From: Pisolithus tinctorius
Lineage: Eukaryota; Basidiomycota; Agaricomycetes; Boletales; Pisolithaceae
NCBI GenBank assembly: GCA_024663395.1
Contig: JANFAH010000027.1
Location: forward strand, 62,001-126,000
Reading direction: 5' to 3'
Length of the DNA stretch: 64,000 nt
The notes under the pieces were generated by a model, which had not been told where the DNA came from, searched no databases, and was given only the letters and a program-made list of their open reading frames with translations. A program made the translations under genes and the position numbers. Below, piece after piece: positions 52,301 through 64,000 of the stretch (position 1 is the first letter of the stretch; every line of letters starts with the position of its first letter).

Positions 52301-55300
52301 GCGGTACAGGTATACCAGGGAGATACTGCATTTGTTCTCCAGGATGAGATCCCGCATCATACCCTACCCTTCATAGATGACGTCCCCGTGAAATCCGAGA
52401 CCACCCGCTATCAGCGCACAGACGGCTCCTATGAGACTATCCCGGAGAATCCTGGGATTTGGAAATTTATCTGGAACCACTGTATAGTCGTTAACCATAT
52501 CCTTCAGCGTTTGCAGAATGTCGGAGCCACTGTCTCAGCAAAGAAGTTCGTGCTAGCCGCTCCATCCGCTGTGATCGTTGGCCACAAGTGCACCTTTGAA
52601 GGTCGCATTCCTGAAGAAAGCAAAGTGCAGAAGATCCACGACTGGCCCGAGTGCCGCAACCTGACACAGGTTCGCGGTTTCCTCAGTGTCTGCAGTGTGC
52701 TACGCATCTTCATCAAAGACTTCGCCAAGATCGCGCGGCCGCTAGTCGTGCTCACGCAGAAAGACGTACCATTCACATGGGAAGAGCCGCAACGCGCTGC
52801 CATGCAACGACTCAAGGATGAAATTGTAAAGTCCCCCGCACTCCGAAGAATCGACTACGAGTGCAGTCGCGAAGTAGTTCTGGCAGTCGACACATCGGTC
52901 ATCGCAGTTGGCTACATCCTCTACCAGCTTGGCGAAGATGGCAGACGGTACCCAAGTTGCTTCGGATCCATCACCCTCAATGAAGTGGAAAGCCGCTACT
53001 CCCAGGCTAAGCTTGAGTTGTACGGTCTCTTCCGCGCGTTGCGCGCGGTACGCATATACATCTTCGGTCTCACTAACTTCACTGTGGAGGTAGATGCGAA
53101 GTATATTAAGGGCATGATAAATAACCCAGATCTCCAGCCTAACGCGACGATCAATCGCTGGATCGCTGGCGTCCTCCTCTTCTCGTTTAAACTCGTCCAC
53201 GTTCCCGCGGACAAGCATGCCGGCCCTGATGGCTTATCCCGCCGTCCGCGGTCGGAGCTCGACCCGCCCGAGGATGACGACCACGAGGATTGGCTGGACC
53301 ATTTTTACTCTTTCTCTACACAGGTTGTCAATGACCGCCCGCCTCCTATGTCACTTTCCAGTCAAGATCGCCATTCCCTACCGCCACCCGCTTACCATCG
53401 GGCGAGCCTCCCGCCACCTGCATCCTTCTATCTCGCATTCTCTGCGACTGCTGATGCTAATAACCCTTCCGATACCACAGACGACCCTGCCATTCCGCGG
53501 TCCGTGAAAGCTCGGGCACGCGAAGCAAAGATAGGAATGATCCGCGCATTCCTCGCGACCCGCGAGCGACCTCCTGACCTTACTGATGCGCAGTACTCAT
53601 CTTTCTTCAACTCGGCTAGCCGCTTCTTCCTCCTAGATGGAAATCTATGGCGTAGAGAACCGCACGGATGGCACCAGCTAGTCGTCGACGAATCCAAGCG
53701 GTATCGTCTCATCAAAGAAGCGCATGACGACCTCGGACACAAGGGAGTCTTCACGGTCCGCACGCGCCTTCTCCTTTGCTTCTGGTGGCCTCTTCTTGTC
53801 GAGGATGTGAAGTGGTATGTCCGCACTTGTCATGAGTGCCAGATCCGCCAGACGCAGAAGCTTCATATTCCCCCCACTGTGCCCATGATAGGGGGCCTGT
53901 TTCATAAAGCTCACATTGACACGATGCTGATGCCCAAAGCTGGCGGCTACCGCTACATAGTACAGGCTCGTTGCGCGCTCACCTCATATCCCGAATGGCG
54001 CATGTTGCGCGCGGAAAATAGTACCGCGCTCGCATCCTTCATCTTCGAGGATATCCTATGCCACTGGGGTCCGCTCACCGAGATTGTCACCGACAATGGT
54101 CCCGCATTCGTCCAAGCTTTAGATGCCCTAGCCGCGCAATATCATATCCGTCACATCCGTATCTCTCCTTACAACTCTCAGGCTAATGGCATTGTAGAGC
54201 GCCGCCACTATGATGTTCGCGAGGCTATCATGAAGAGCTGCGAGAACGATGATCACCGCTGGCACACCGTTGCGCACTCCGTCTTCTGGGCCGAGCGGGT
54301 CACCATTCTGAAATCCATGGGTCTGTCCCCTTATTTCATGGTACATGGTGTCGAACCGCTGTTCCCGTTTGACCTCGTTGAAGCTACCTTCCTCTTACCC
54401 CTATCCCGCGATGATGCGACACCGCTGACTACCACAGAACTGATAGCTTGGCGAGCGCGCCAGTTGCAGAAGCGTCAGGATGACTTGGACCAGGTCCGCG
54501 GCAACGTCCTCCGCGCACGGTTCCAGTCCATCCAGCAGTTCGAAGCCGCCTTTCAGCATCGCATTAAAGACCATAACTTCGCTCCCGGCGCCCTCGTGCT
54601 TGTCCGCAACTCCCGCGTAGAGAAAGAGCTGAACCGGAAGACAAAGCCGCGGTACACCGGTCCCATGGTCGTCCTTCGTCGGACCACTGGCGGCTCATAC
54701 CTACTGGCCGAGCTGGATGGCTCCATCTCCAAACTCCGCTTCGCTGCATTCCGCTTACTTCCCTACCACCCGCGGTCTCAGACCCGTGCAACCGTAACTC
54801 GCATTACTGGGTTAGATGATGAAGAACTAGACCACCTTCTTGAAGAGGCTGAGGATGACCCCACTGATGACGATGTGGAGGCTTTTTCTGCAGACAGCTG
54901 ACTATCCGTCCTTTCCAGTATCCACAGTTTGTCCATCGCGCTGTTCCTCCGTACCCTCTTCTCCCACGATACCCATACCTCTTTCCGCGGCCTCGCCCGC
55001 CTCCCCGCGGCTTCTCCTACTACACTCGTTCCTTCTCCCATGCTGACTGGGGACAGTCAGCATTCAAAGTCCCCCGCAGGGGTGACCAGCATACCACTTG
55101 ATCCACCCGATATCAGACATAGTTCGTTTCCTTTTATCTGTTTTACCCCGGGTTTCGTCTGGAGACCTCTATTCCACCCCGGGTTTCGTCCGGTGATTCT
55201 ACTGATAGCTAGTCCTCGCTCAAAAAACATAAAAACTGCTTACAAAAAGTCCAAAACCGTCCAGAAAAATAACAAAACACCGAATAAGTATATAGCCAAA

Positions 55301-58300
55301 ACAACGCCTCTCCTATCTCTCTTACTAGTCTCGCTGATGCCGTCCTCGGCCGCTCTACACCACGGAGACTTGCAATCACTCCGCACATTTCTTCTTCGAT
55401 CGCGCAGTCAGCATGCGCCCCTTTATCTGTTTTTCTTTCAACCCTCCTTCTGTCTCCTTACAATTGACACACAAAAACCGTCCCAGCTACCCAATAAACA
55501 GTCCCTTCGCTTCCTCTTCGAGAATCCGTCACATCCTACCATCAAGATCGTTTCACGAGGACTTACCGTTGAGAGAAGTCAAAAGTCGCATGAAGAAGAC
55601 AAGTCGGGCGGTACCCCGTGCATCATATCCTACAGCGGCCGCACTATCCTGCGGGACATCACCAAGCATTTCGAGTCGTTCGCAAATTCGCGCAGAAGCA
55701 AGAAAAGCGGTATATTTAGCGCGGTACGCGCTGACATGCGGATAGGACAATGCAACGAATCTGAACTAAATACAAACATTCCTACTCTACCCCAATCTTC
55801 TCCAGAGCTTCGGCGAGTTGATCGACGCGCACCTGCAGGCGAAGGTATGCGGCCTGCGACTCCGCGGCCTCGGCACGAAGCAGCCTCAGCGACTGGGAGA
55901 GGTCGGCCGCGACCCTGGCATCGAGCCGACTGCGCACAGGCGCCTTCCCCTTCACGCGCGTGTGGCTCTCGACCACTTCCATGTCGTCGTCATCGTCGTC
56001 GTCGTCAACAGTCCTCTTGGAAGGGCCGGCCTTCGCAGTCTTCAAAGCTTGGGCTGCGGACCGTTAGTTCCGCACCTCCCGAGATGAAGACACTACTTAC
56101 CGACCGAGGTGCCCGCCTGCGCTCTCTTCCCCGCGGCCTTCGTCGACTTCTCGCACCTTTGCTTCATCCGCGCACAGCCATTGCATGTGCGGCCGGCGGG
56201 ACCCGTGCACGTGGCGTTCCTGACCAGACAACGCGCGCAGGGCACCTTGTGGAGAATCGAACCGGGTGGGACGTTGATCTTCGGCTCGTCCTCGTCCTCG
56301 CTTTCAGCAATAGTCTGCCGCGATCGCTTGAGACTCCGGTGTCAGCCATTATCGCACCACCATACAACCCGCGCACTCACCTTTCGAACCGGCCGGGCTA
56401 CAACCTCAACATGCGACATCTTCTCTGTCACCACCAGCACTGCGACACTTGCACCTTGCTCGCCGACAGCCTGCGCAGCCTCCTCGCCCATCCACACATC
56501 CTTGTTGGCCTTTCCGCGCACAATCTCCTCGGCCACCCACCTCTCGTAGGCCTCATCGGCCTCTGCGATAGCGGGTCCATCCGCTGCGTCTATCTTGGTG
56601 TCGATGCCCAGTTCTTGCCCGCGCTTGACGATGGGGTACACCTCCCCCTAGAAGACAGTCAGTACCACGGGTCTCCGACGGCTTGCCCACTTACTGTTCT
56701 CTCCTCCCATCGGCGCATCCACATGACCTTCTCCTCCCAAAGCTCCTCCTTGTCATCTGGGAGGCACCTCGCCTCAGCGACCAGAGCCGCAGAGGCAGCG
56801 ACGAACTTCGCCTTTAATGCGGTCTTCTCCGCTTCGATCGGGTCAGGGGTGGCCACGCGTACGAGCTGGGACAGACGGGGGGCACGGTTGGCGGACATGG
56901 TGAGAGTATTAGATGCGATGGATGGAGGGAGGGGAAGAATCGAGTCGATGCGAAGGTTTGAGCTGCGCACTAACAATTATATACTTAGCGGCCATGAGGC
57001 ACTTATGTCATCGGTCCGGACGCCTATACGTGGTATTCAACGGTCTCCTCGCGTTCCTCGGCTCCACGCTTGCTTCGCTTCTACGCGGAATCATCCGGTG
57101 TTCTCGAACCCTCGGCACCACACCGTTGCCATCACCACACGGCAAGCTATCTATGTCCTCCGCGCCACATGGCTGACCGGGGACGGTCAGCATCTAAGTC
57201 CCCCGCAGGTGTGAGGAATCCGCATTCCCTGGACGCGCAAGCCCCTATCATTAACCGTTCCGTGACTACTGTTATGTCCGCTCCCCTCTCGCATTCACCA
57301 TTGTTCGCACGCTACCTTCCCGCGCCCTCGCTCCCTCTCGCGCAATGCTATACCCACGGCCGCTGTGCTCCGGTTGTTGTTTTTCCTCGGACTCCTTCTC
57401 TTATCACAGTCTCTATTCCTTTAGTGCTTGTAGTATACCCTCGGCCTCAGTTTGGCCTGTCTTCTGTGTACGCGCTGTCGCGCGGCTTTCCTTTACTGTA
57501 CCCTGTCTTACTTAGGTTCCGGGTTTGTCCGGACTATAAAGCCCTGTACTTAGGTACAGAATGATACCTTTTGGCACTCGGAAGGTCACCACGAGTTTCT
57601 TTTCCACTTTGTCTACACCGCACATCTCGCATTCCGCCGCGCACGAACCACGTATACCGCTCGCACCGCTCGCATCGCCAGTACTATTCCGCGGACCACG
57701 CTGCGCACGTCACGAAACACTACCGCTACAAAGCGCTGGGTCTCTCCTTCTAGTCCCGACAGTCCAGGATCCCTTGGGACGAACAATTCGTTCCCTTCAT
57801 TTTTCATTGTTGTTATCTAAGCCATCTAGCTCGTGTTATACAGCTACTTGGACTTTTCCTACACCGCCGAGACAAAGGCAGAGCAGAGTGAGGGCATCGG
57901 GTTTAGCTCATGCGCTACCCCCTTGCATGATCTCAGCCCTCATATTTCAGAGGGAGAGTACAGACGGAGAGTCAGAGATAACTCCGACAGGCAGAAGACG
58001 GAATCAGAGGGAGTAGGAACTAAGTTGATATTCGTACTGAAGAACAGCGGAGTACAGTACATGCTTTTTATACCGCTGTGAGTCAAAGTGTGGAATGCTG
58101 GTGAAAACCAAACAAATCCAACACAAAAGACAAATAAGAGCGAGTGGTGGTTTGCCTCCACAGAACCTGGAGTGCAGAGAAACCTAAATGTGTGGGGGGG
58201 GACTTCAAGTAGAGGGCTCCTGGCGCAAGTCGTCGATGAGTTACACAGGAGAGGATGAATAAACGCTGATTGAGAAGGGGATGCTGAACAGAGCAGGGGT

Positions 58301-61300
58301 GTTCAGCCGAAAGGACTTGGGAGTAATGGATTTCGATAGGACGTGCTCCTGGTGCAAGTCGACGACGAGTTATGCAGGAGTGGATGGATGACTAAACAAG
58401 AGGTTGCTGACTAAGCACTGATGATACCACTGATGATGAATAGAGGTAGATAGACCCTTGATGGAGCCTCAACTACCAATGATATAAATGAAGACAGATA
58501 GACTCTTCTGAATGAGCCTCAACTGTCGACGATGAGATATGCTGAGCTGAGCTGACTTCTGGATTGCTTCTGATTGATTGTGGGTAGCTAAGTACATGGG
58601 GGTTTATATACTGAGGGGGGAGCACAGCTTGTGACAAACAAGGCACAAACACTTGGTAAGTAATGAGTAAGGACTGAGTAATCATGGTGAGTAAGCAAGA
58701 AATGATAAGTAAGCAAGCAAAGAGGATTGGTAAGTATTGGCAATGAACGAGTCAAGGATAGTCAAAATATCACAAAATGAGTCAAATAGAATCAGAAACT
58801 GAGTAAGCGCACTGATATCACATTAGGGGGTGGCGATGCAAGTTAGATCTCGGCAGAGACATCTCTAGATCCAAAGATGGCATGACAGATGGACAGTGTT
58901 TCCAGATAGGGAAGTATTAACTCCAGAATTGAAGGGCATGAGTCAGGTGTCAAAGGGGGCTAGGGCATTGGGGGTCTGTGGGGCAATGAGAGCATATGTG
59001 ATCGCATCTCCCACCCTTCCATCCTCTCAGCGAAGTTAACAAAAACTTCATGAATGGGGCTCTGATGGAGGAGGAGGAGAAGGGGGAACATCTTCTGCTG
59101 GATCTTGCAGTAAGAAGGCAAGATGCATGTCATACTCGTCATGAATGCGATCAGGGAGGCTGGAGGACAGTAGACTATGCTGCAGCTGTTGCAATGCAGG
59201 AAGAATGATGGATGAGACTGGAATAAAGACGGTGCAGGGAGCAGGGAGGAACGATCCATATGCTTCATCAACCGGGGAGACTGAAACGACCACATAAGAC
59301 CTTTCTAACTGAGTGACAGACCTGAGGCGACCAAAGAATGTCCTTCTGGAAGTCATACTGACAAGGAGAACACACTGACCAAGCTGCATGGGATGAGATG
59401 GGGCTGACAACAACGGGATGAACCAGGGGGCTTCAGGATGGAAGCTGGTGGGAATGCCTGGCAGATATATGTAGCCACTGTCTCTGGCAAATGAGACAAG
59501 CGAGATGATTGATGAAGAGGCAGCCATGATTGATGGACTTAGTGAAATGAGCGTCTGATGGATGGAGTGCTGTAGAAATGCACAGGGTGCGAGGATCCTC
59601 TCCAAATTTGGAAGGAAGAATCGTGGGGCTGAGCACTTTAAGCGAGCATGGGAACGGAGTCGATATCTTTGGAAATGGTGGAGATACGACGAAAACCGGA
59701 ATGCCGCACACGGGCGCTAAAAACCTTTAATGCGCGCTTAACTCGCTTCCTCTTTTCTCTTTAGCACTGATGACTCGTTCTTGTGCAAAGGATGACTGTT
59801 CATGTCCAACAGTCTTTCTATGCATGAGGCCTTTAGTCTTCATCTGCATGCATGGGCATTGTGCACAACTCGTCAATGAGTTAGGCAGAGTCAGCTGTAA
59901 CCATGTCCACAACACCTTTGGTGTGTGACACCGCTACGGAGGTACATTAACCGGAATCGGAACTGACATATGGAGACTCATAAATTTTCAAGTAAAACTT
60001 CCTGGACGACGAATGAAGGGTAGACAGAGGACATACGAACGGGTAACACTGAACATCCAGAAAAGGAAATAGTCCAGGCGCTGGACCATGCGGTGAGCGC
60101 ACTGTGGAGTACCTGATTGCGAAGGTAGTCACATGACCCCTCAGAGGACAGACCGCTCGGTCTGGTAGGAGAGCAACACAAGTCCGACAGCAGTCGGAGT
60201 GGAGATGGTTCACAACCAACAGAAGTTGGGTGGAGTTGGTGCGGAGTGAGCGGATGACTGGCGGAAAAGGTTGCGGAGTGAGCAAAGACCTATGACGAAC
60301 GCACGGTTATGACACGTGCCTTGACCCTGGCCAGACTCAGCCTTGCACTCATCCAGTCCAGCCTTGGTCTCATCAAAACACCTACCTCCAAATGGTCTAG
60401 CATGGTTAACACTGCTTTGCAGTGCATGTCATTTCAGTTGAATTCTGCCTGGTCTTGTCCCCAGTTCACCCTGTCCCAGTCTCCATTACCTTAGTCATAC
60501 CTTACTAATACTTGTCTTACCAATCATCTTAGCAATCTTTGCAAGACTGGCATTACCAGTCTCTGTACTATAGTGGTCTCTAGTATATAAACCTGTAGAT
60601 ACTTGGCCTGTAGCCCCTCAGTCTGAAATCAACTAAGTTACTCTGATAATCCCACCTTGGCCTCAGACTCAGACTGAGACCCATGCAAGGGAATAGCACT
60701 GTAACCTCAGTTGCTAAGTCCAATCAGTCCACTTCTGTTGCTCTGCTCTCCATCTATTCCCAACCCTTCAGCCTCATGCCTGCTTCAGTCTCTGGTCTGG
60801 CCTCACTCTGGGCTCCACAAACTTAACACTAGCATAAAGGGAAAGTGACCATGGCAAAAAGAAAAGAGTCTGAGGAAAGGATGAGACCAGAGCACAGTGG
60901 CTGTGGGTATAGCATTGCACAAGAGGGAGCAAGGGCATGGGAAGGTAGCAAGGTAGGTGGGAAGACAGCATGTGAACAGTGGTGGATGTGAGCGGTGAGG
61001 GGACATAATGGTAGTCATGAAATGGTCAATGATAGGGGCTTACACATTTAGGGAATGCAGATTCCTTACACCTGCAGGGGACTTAGATGCTGACTGTCCC
61101 TGGTCAGCCACATGGTGTGGAGGACATAAATAGCCTTGCCACATGGTGATGGCAAAGGTGTGGTGCTGAGGATTCCAGAACACTGGAGGATTCTGCATAG
61201 AAGTGAGGGAAGCATGGTGCCAAGGAATGCGAGAAGACCATTGAATGCCACATATAGGCACCCAGACTGATGACATAAGTGCCTCATGGCTGCTAAGTAT

Positions 61301-64000
61301 ATAACTCTTAGTGTGTGGCTCAAACCTTTGCATTGATTTGATTCTTCCCCCCTCATCAACCACCTTTCTTACTCTCATCATGTCTGCTAACCATGCCCCC
61401 TGTCTCTCCTAGCTCATACACACACCAACCCCTGACCCAGCAGAGGCAGAGAAGACTGCTGTAAGGAATCTGCATTCCCTGAACATGTAAGCCCCTATCA
61501 TTGACTGTTCTGTGACTACCATTATGTCCCCTCACCACTCACATCCACCACTGTTCATGCACTGTCTTCCTGCCTACCTTGCTACCATCCCACACCCTTG
61601 CTCCCTCTCATGCAATGCTATACCTGTGGCCACTGTGCTCCAGTCTCATCCTTTCTTCAGACTCTTTTCTTTTTGCCACAGTCACTTTCCCTTTACACTA
61701 GTAGTATACCCTCAGCCCCTGTTCAGCCTGTCTTGTATGTATGTGCTGTCTTGCAGCTTTCCCTTACTGGTACCCTGTCTTGCTTAGGTTCTGGGTTTGC
61801 CCAGACTATAAAAGCCCTGTACTTAGGTACAGAATGATACCTTTTGGCACTCAGAAGGTCACTATGAGTTTCTTTTTCACCTTGTCTACACCACACATCT
61901 CACATACCACCATGCACAAACTGCATCTACTGCTCACACCACTCACATCACCAGTTCTACTCTGTGGATCATGCCACACATGTCATGAATCACTACCACT
62001 CACTGGAAGCATTTCTCAGTTTCTTTGCTGAAAACATTTTTTTAAAAAGATTGAAAAATGAGACTCTTTAATTTGGGATGTTTTTGTGACAAATATTGTA
62101 AAAACACATAGCATTTGTATTGTCTATTATGCATCACAAAATGCCACCAGAAAATCTTAATCTTTGCATATAAAAAACTATGGATATTCAACAGAATGAT
62201 TTTGAACACAATATGTGTGATACATTGTAAATAATTTTCCAATATATGTCACTTTTTTTCGGATTTAACAATCTGCTTTTTTATGAGCAGAAAGTGTAAA
62301 AAGTAGGAAGTATTTATTTAGCCCAAGTATTGTATTGCAACAATGAATTGTGTGCTGAAGCTCATATGAAAAACATTGTGCTTCTTTTATGCTCAAACAT
62401 GTAATATACAGTGAAATATTTTTCAACAAAAAATAAATCAGAAATGAAATCTTTCCACATTAAAATCAGAAGTCAAAACATCAAAAATTATTTCTAGATG
62501 AAACATTGAGTATATCACCTTGTTTACTATGACGCTGCATCTGTAACATTAAACAAACAAAAATAAAACACCTGATTGCACGACTTTTGCAGTAATGCGC
62601 AGAAAATTTGCAGGTGGCTGTGCCCACAGCTACTGACTAAGCACGGCACGTGCACGGAAGAGCGAGCGAGTTAGGGCTACACGCACTCCTCGCCCGTTCC
62701 TCGGGACTCGTTTCGATGCTACTGTACATAACCTATGTAATAATGGGTATTTTTCCAAGAAACGGGCCCAAATTCGCTAGGCCAGTGATGACTTGTGGCG
62801 CGGAGTGCGGTCACATGAATTTGCAGGTGGCGATGCCGTGGGAATTTCCCGAAGGAGCAATCCCGCCACCAGGCGGGAGGGGCGGGGGAGGGGGTCGAGC
62901 GTTCGAGCGGGCCTTGTGGGGCATCACGGCCTCGTGGATTGGGCGGGATGACTGGGGAGGGTGCCGACGAACTGTGTTCACGTCCTGCCTACGTTTATCT
63001 ATTTTATCTGCCCTCCTAGCTAGCGCAAAGTGGTGCAAGGTGGCTGTGTTAAAAATTATGCAGGGGTAGTATAAAAAGTTGCGCAGGAGCAGTACTGCAA
63101 AAGTCGCGCAATCAGGTGTTTTATTTTTGTTTGTTTAATGTTACAGATGCAGCGTCATAGTTTACAAGGTCACTGCACCCCGAAAATTGAGACGCTTTTT
63201 TCGACATCCGCGCATATGCCTCAACAACAAGTCCGCGCGGCAAATCCCACCAGCCACCTCACAACTGTAGCATGCTTGGGCATGGTAAACAAGGTGCCTG
63301 CCGGCGATGACGGCCCTGTTCTAGTTATTACACATGCCAAGAGCAATTGATACAGTATGGAATGCTGATGCACATATGGTGTGCTGGGATCACTAATAAT
63401 ATACTCAATATTTTATCCAGAAATAATGTTTGATTGAGAGTATTACAGATGACATCCTCATTCCTTGCATCACAGGTGTCTCCATTCATTCGCGTCTGTT
63501 GCATTCCTGTCTCTGACCGTGACTCGAGCCTCTCCCGGTCGTCTTCCTCGTCACCATCCTACACGGCCTCAGGTCCCAGACAGGTGTACGCGTCATGAAT
63601 GTGTGTACTGCAGATACTGACTCTAATCTCTACTCGGAAACCTCACACGCCACGCACACAGATCCTCACTGCGCTCAAAATCGCGATCTTCGTCTTTATC
63701 GTGGTATCAGGCTGGGTAGTCTTATTCGAGGAGACGGGTGTCAAAGGCCTCATGCTAACTTCTGCAATGAGTTGGTGAGTAGCTCAATGAATAGCAATAA
63801 CGTGTGCGTTTCTCGCTTTCTTTTCCCCCGCGACGCATTTTCTCGTTCTCTGCAGTTCCCTCCCCAACCCGAACTCCACGGACGCGGCATGCCCGCGTAC
63901 GTGAATATGCACGTGGATTCGACCGCCGATTACAGTACGCAACTGCTACATTCAAAGTCCTCAACCCTTTCGCAGGCACGTCCAACGTCAACTACGCCCT

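Overview
The window looks like a transposon graveyard from a filamentous basidiomycete, probably an Agaricomycete. The reasons are the very short introns (47-90 bp), the mix of chromodomain and non-chromodomain Ty3/gypsy elements, Ty1/copia and CACTA-like DNA elements, and a fungal-type MUP1 permease remnant at the right edge. I see no rRNA, tRNA, CRISPR or bacterial-type genes. Nearly all of the 64 kb can be assigned to mobile elements nested inside one another. Element names (A-L) are mine.

Left part (1-10626). Element C1 lies on the minus strand: LTR 3172-3630, primer site, Gag-like ORF, then a repeat array running off the left edge. It sits inside a second copy, C2, on the plus strand (array 3631-8050, 3' LTR 8803-9273). 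C2 in turn sits in the reverse transcriptase of a gypsy relic, K (9274-10626). The C array consists of degenerate coding repeats. Each carries a 47-49 nt segment that looks like a tiny fungal intron and is mostly frame-neutral. One repeat has taken in a piece of the sterol gene ERG26.

Middle part (10627-43936). B is a 1.85 kb LTR-like repeat at 10627-17752, split by A, a chromodomain gypsy element (11656-16925, TSD CTTGC) whose primer site is an exact 11-nt complement of its own predicted 5' RNA end. Next comes E1, a decayed minus-strand gypsy (17753-26244) containing a second B copy. Element I (Gag fragment plus an 1.1 kb LTR) was hit by a copia element (26554-31394, TSD GGAAC) and by F, a full-length chromodomain gypsy (32324-43737, TSD AGAAC). 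F carries a CACTA-like element with 551-bp inverted repeats (33137-36502), which holds a captured mitochondrial HSP70 fragment and a solo LTR, G.

Right part (43937-64000). A multi-exon hypothetical gene (43976-46431) is followed by a five-level nest: E3 LTR > G solo LTR > F-type solo LTR (D) > E2 and B3. E2 (47786-57863, TSD CCGC) is intact: paired 654-bp LTRs, primer site, Gag-protease, a -1 frameshift heptamer, Pol, and between Pol and the 3' LTR a spliced antisense gene with a Zn2Cys6-like cysteine pattern. F has a broken gene of the same architecture in the same place. Then come E3 and E4 fragments, a second CACTA-like copy hit by a 654-bp inverted-repeat element, and a broken MUP1-type permease gene.

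Two signals run across the window. Stop codons inside otherwise good frames are almost all TGA at places where CGA is expected, and old copies have lost CpG relative to young ones, as expected from cytosine methylation and deamination. The B and E families sit next to CCGC (or its deaminated forms), with a 4-bp duplication.
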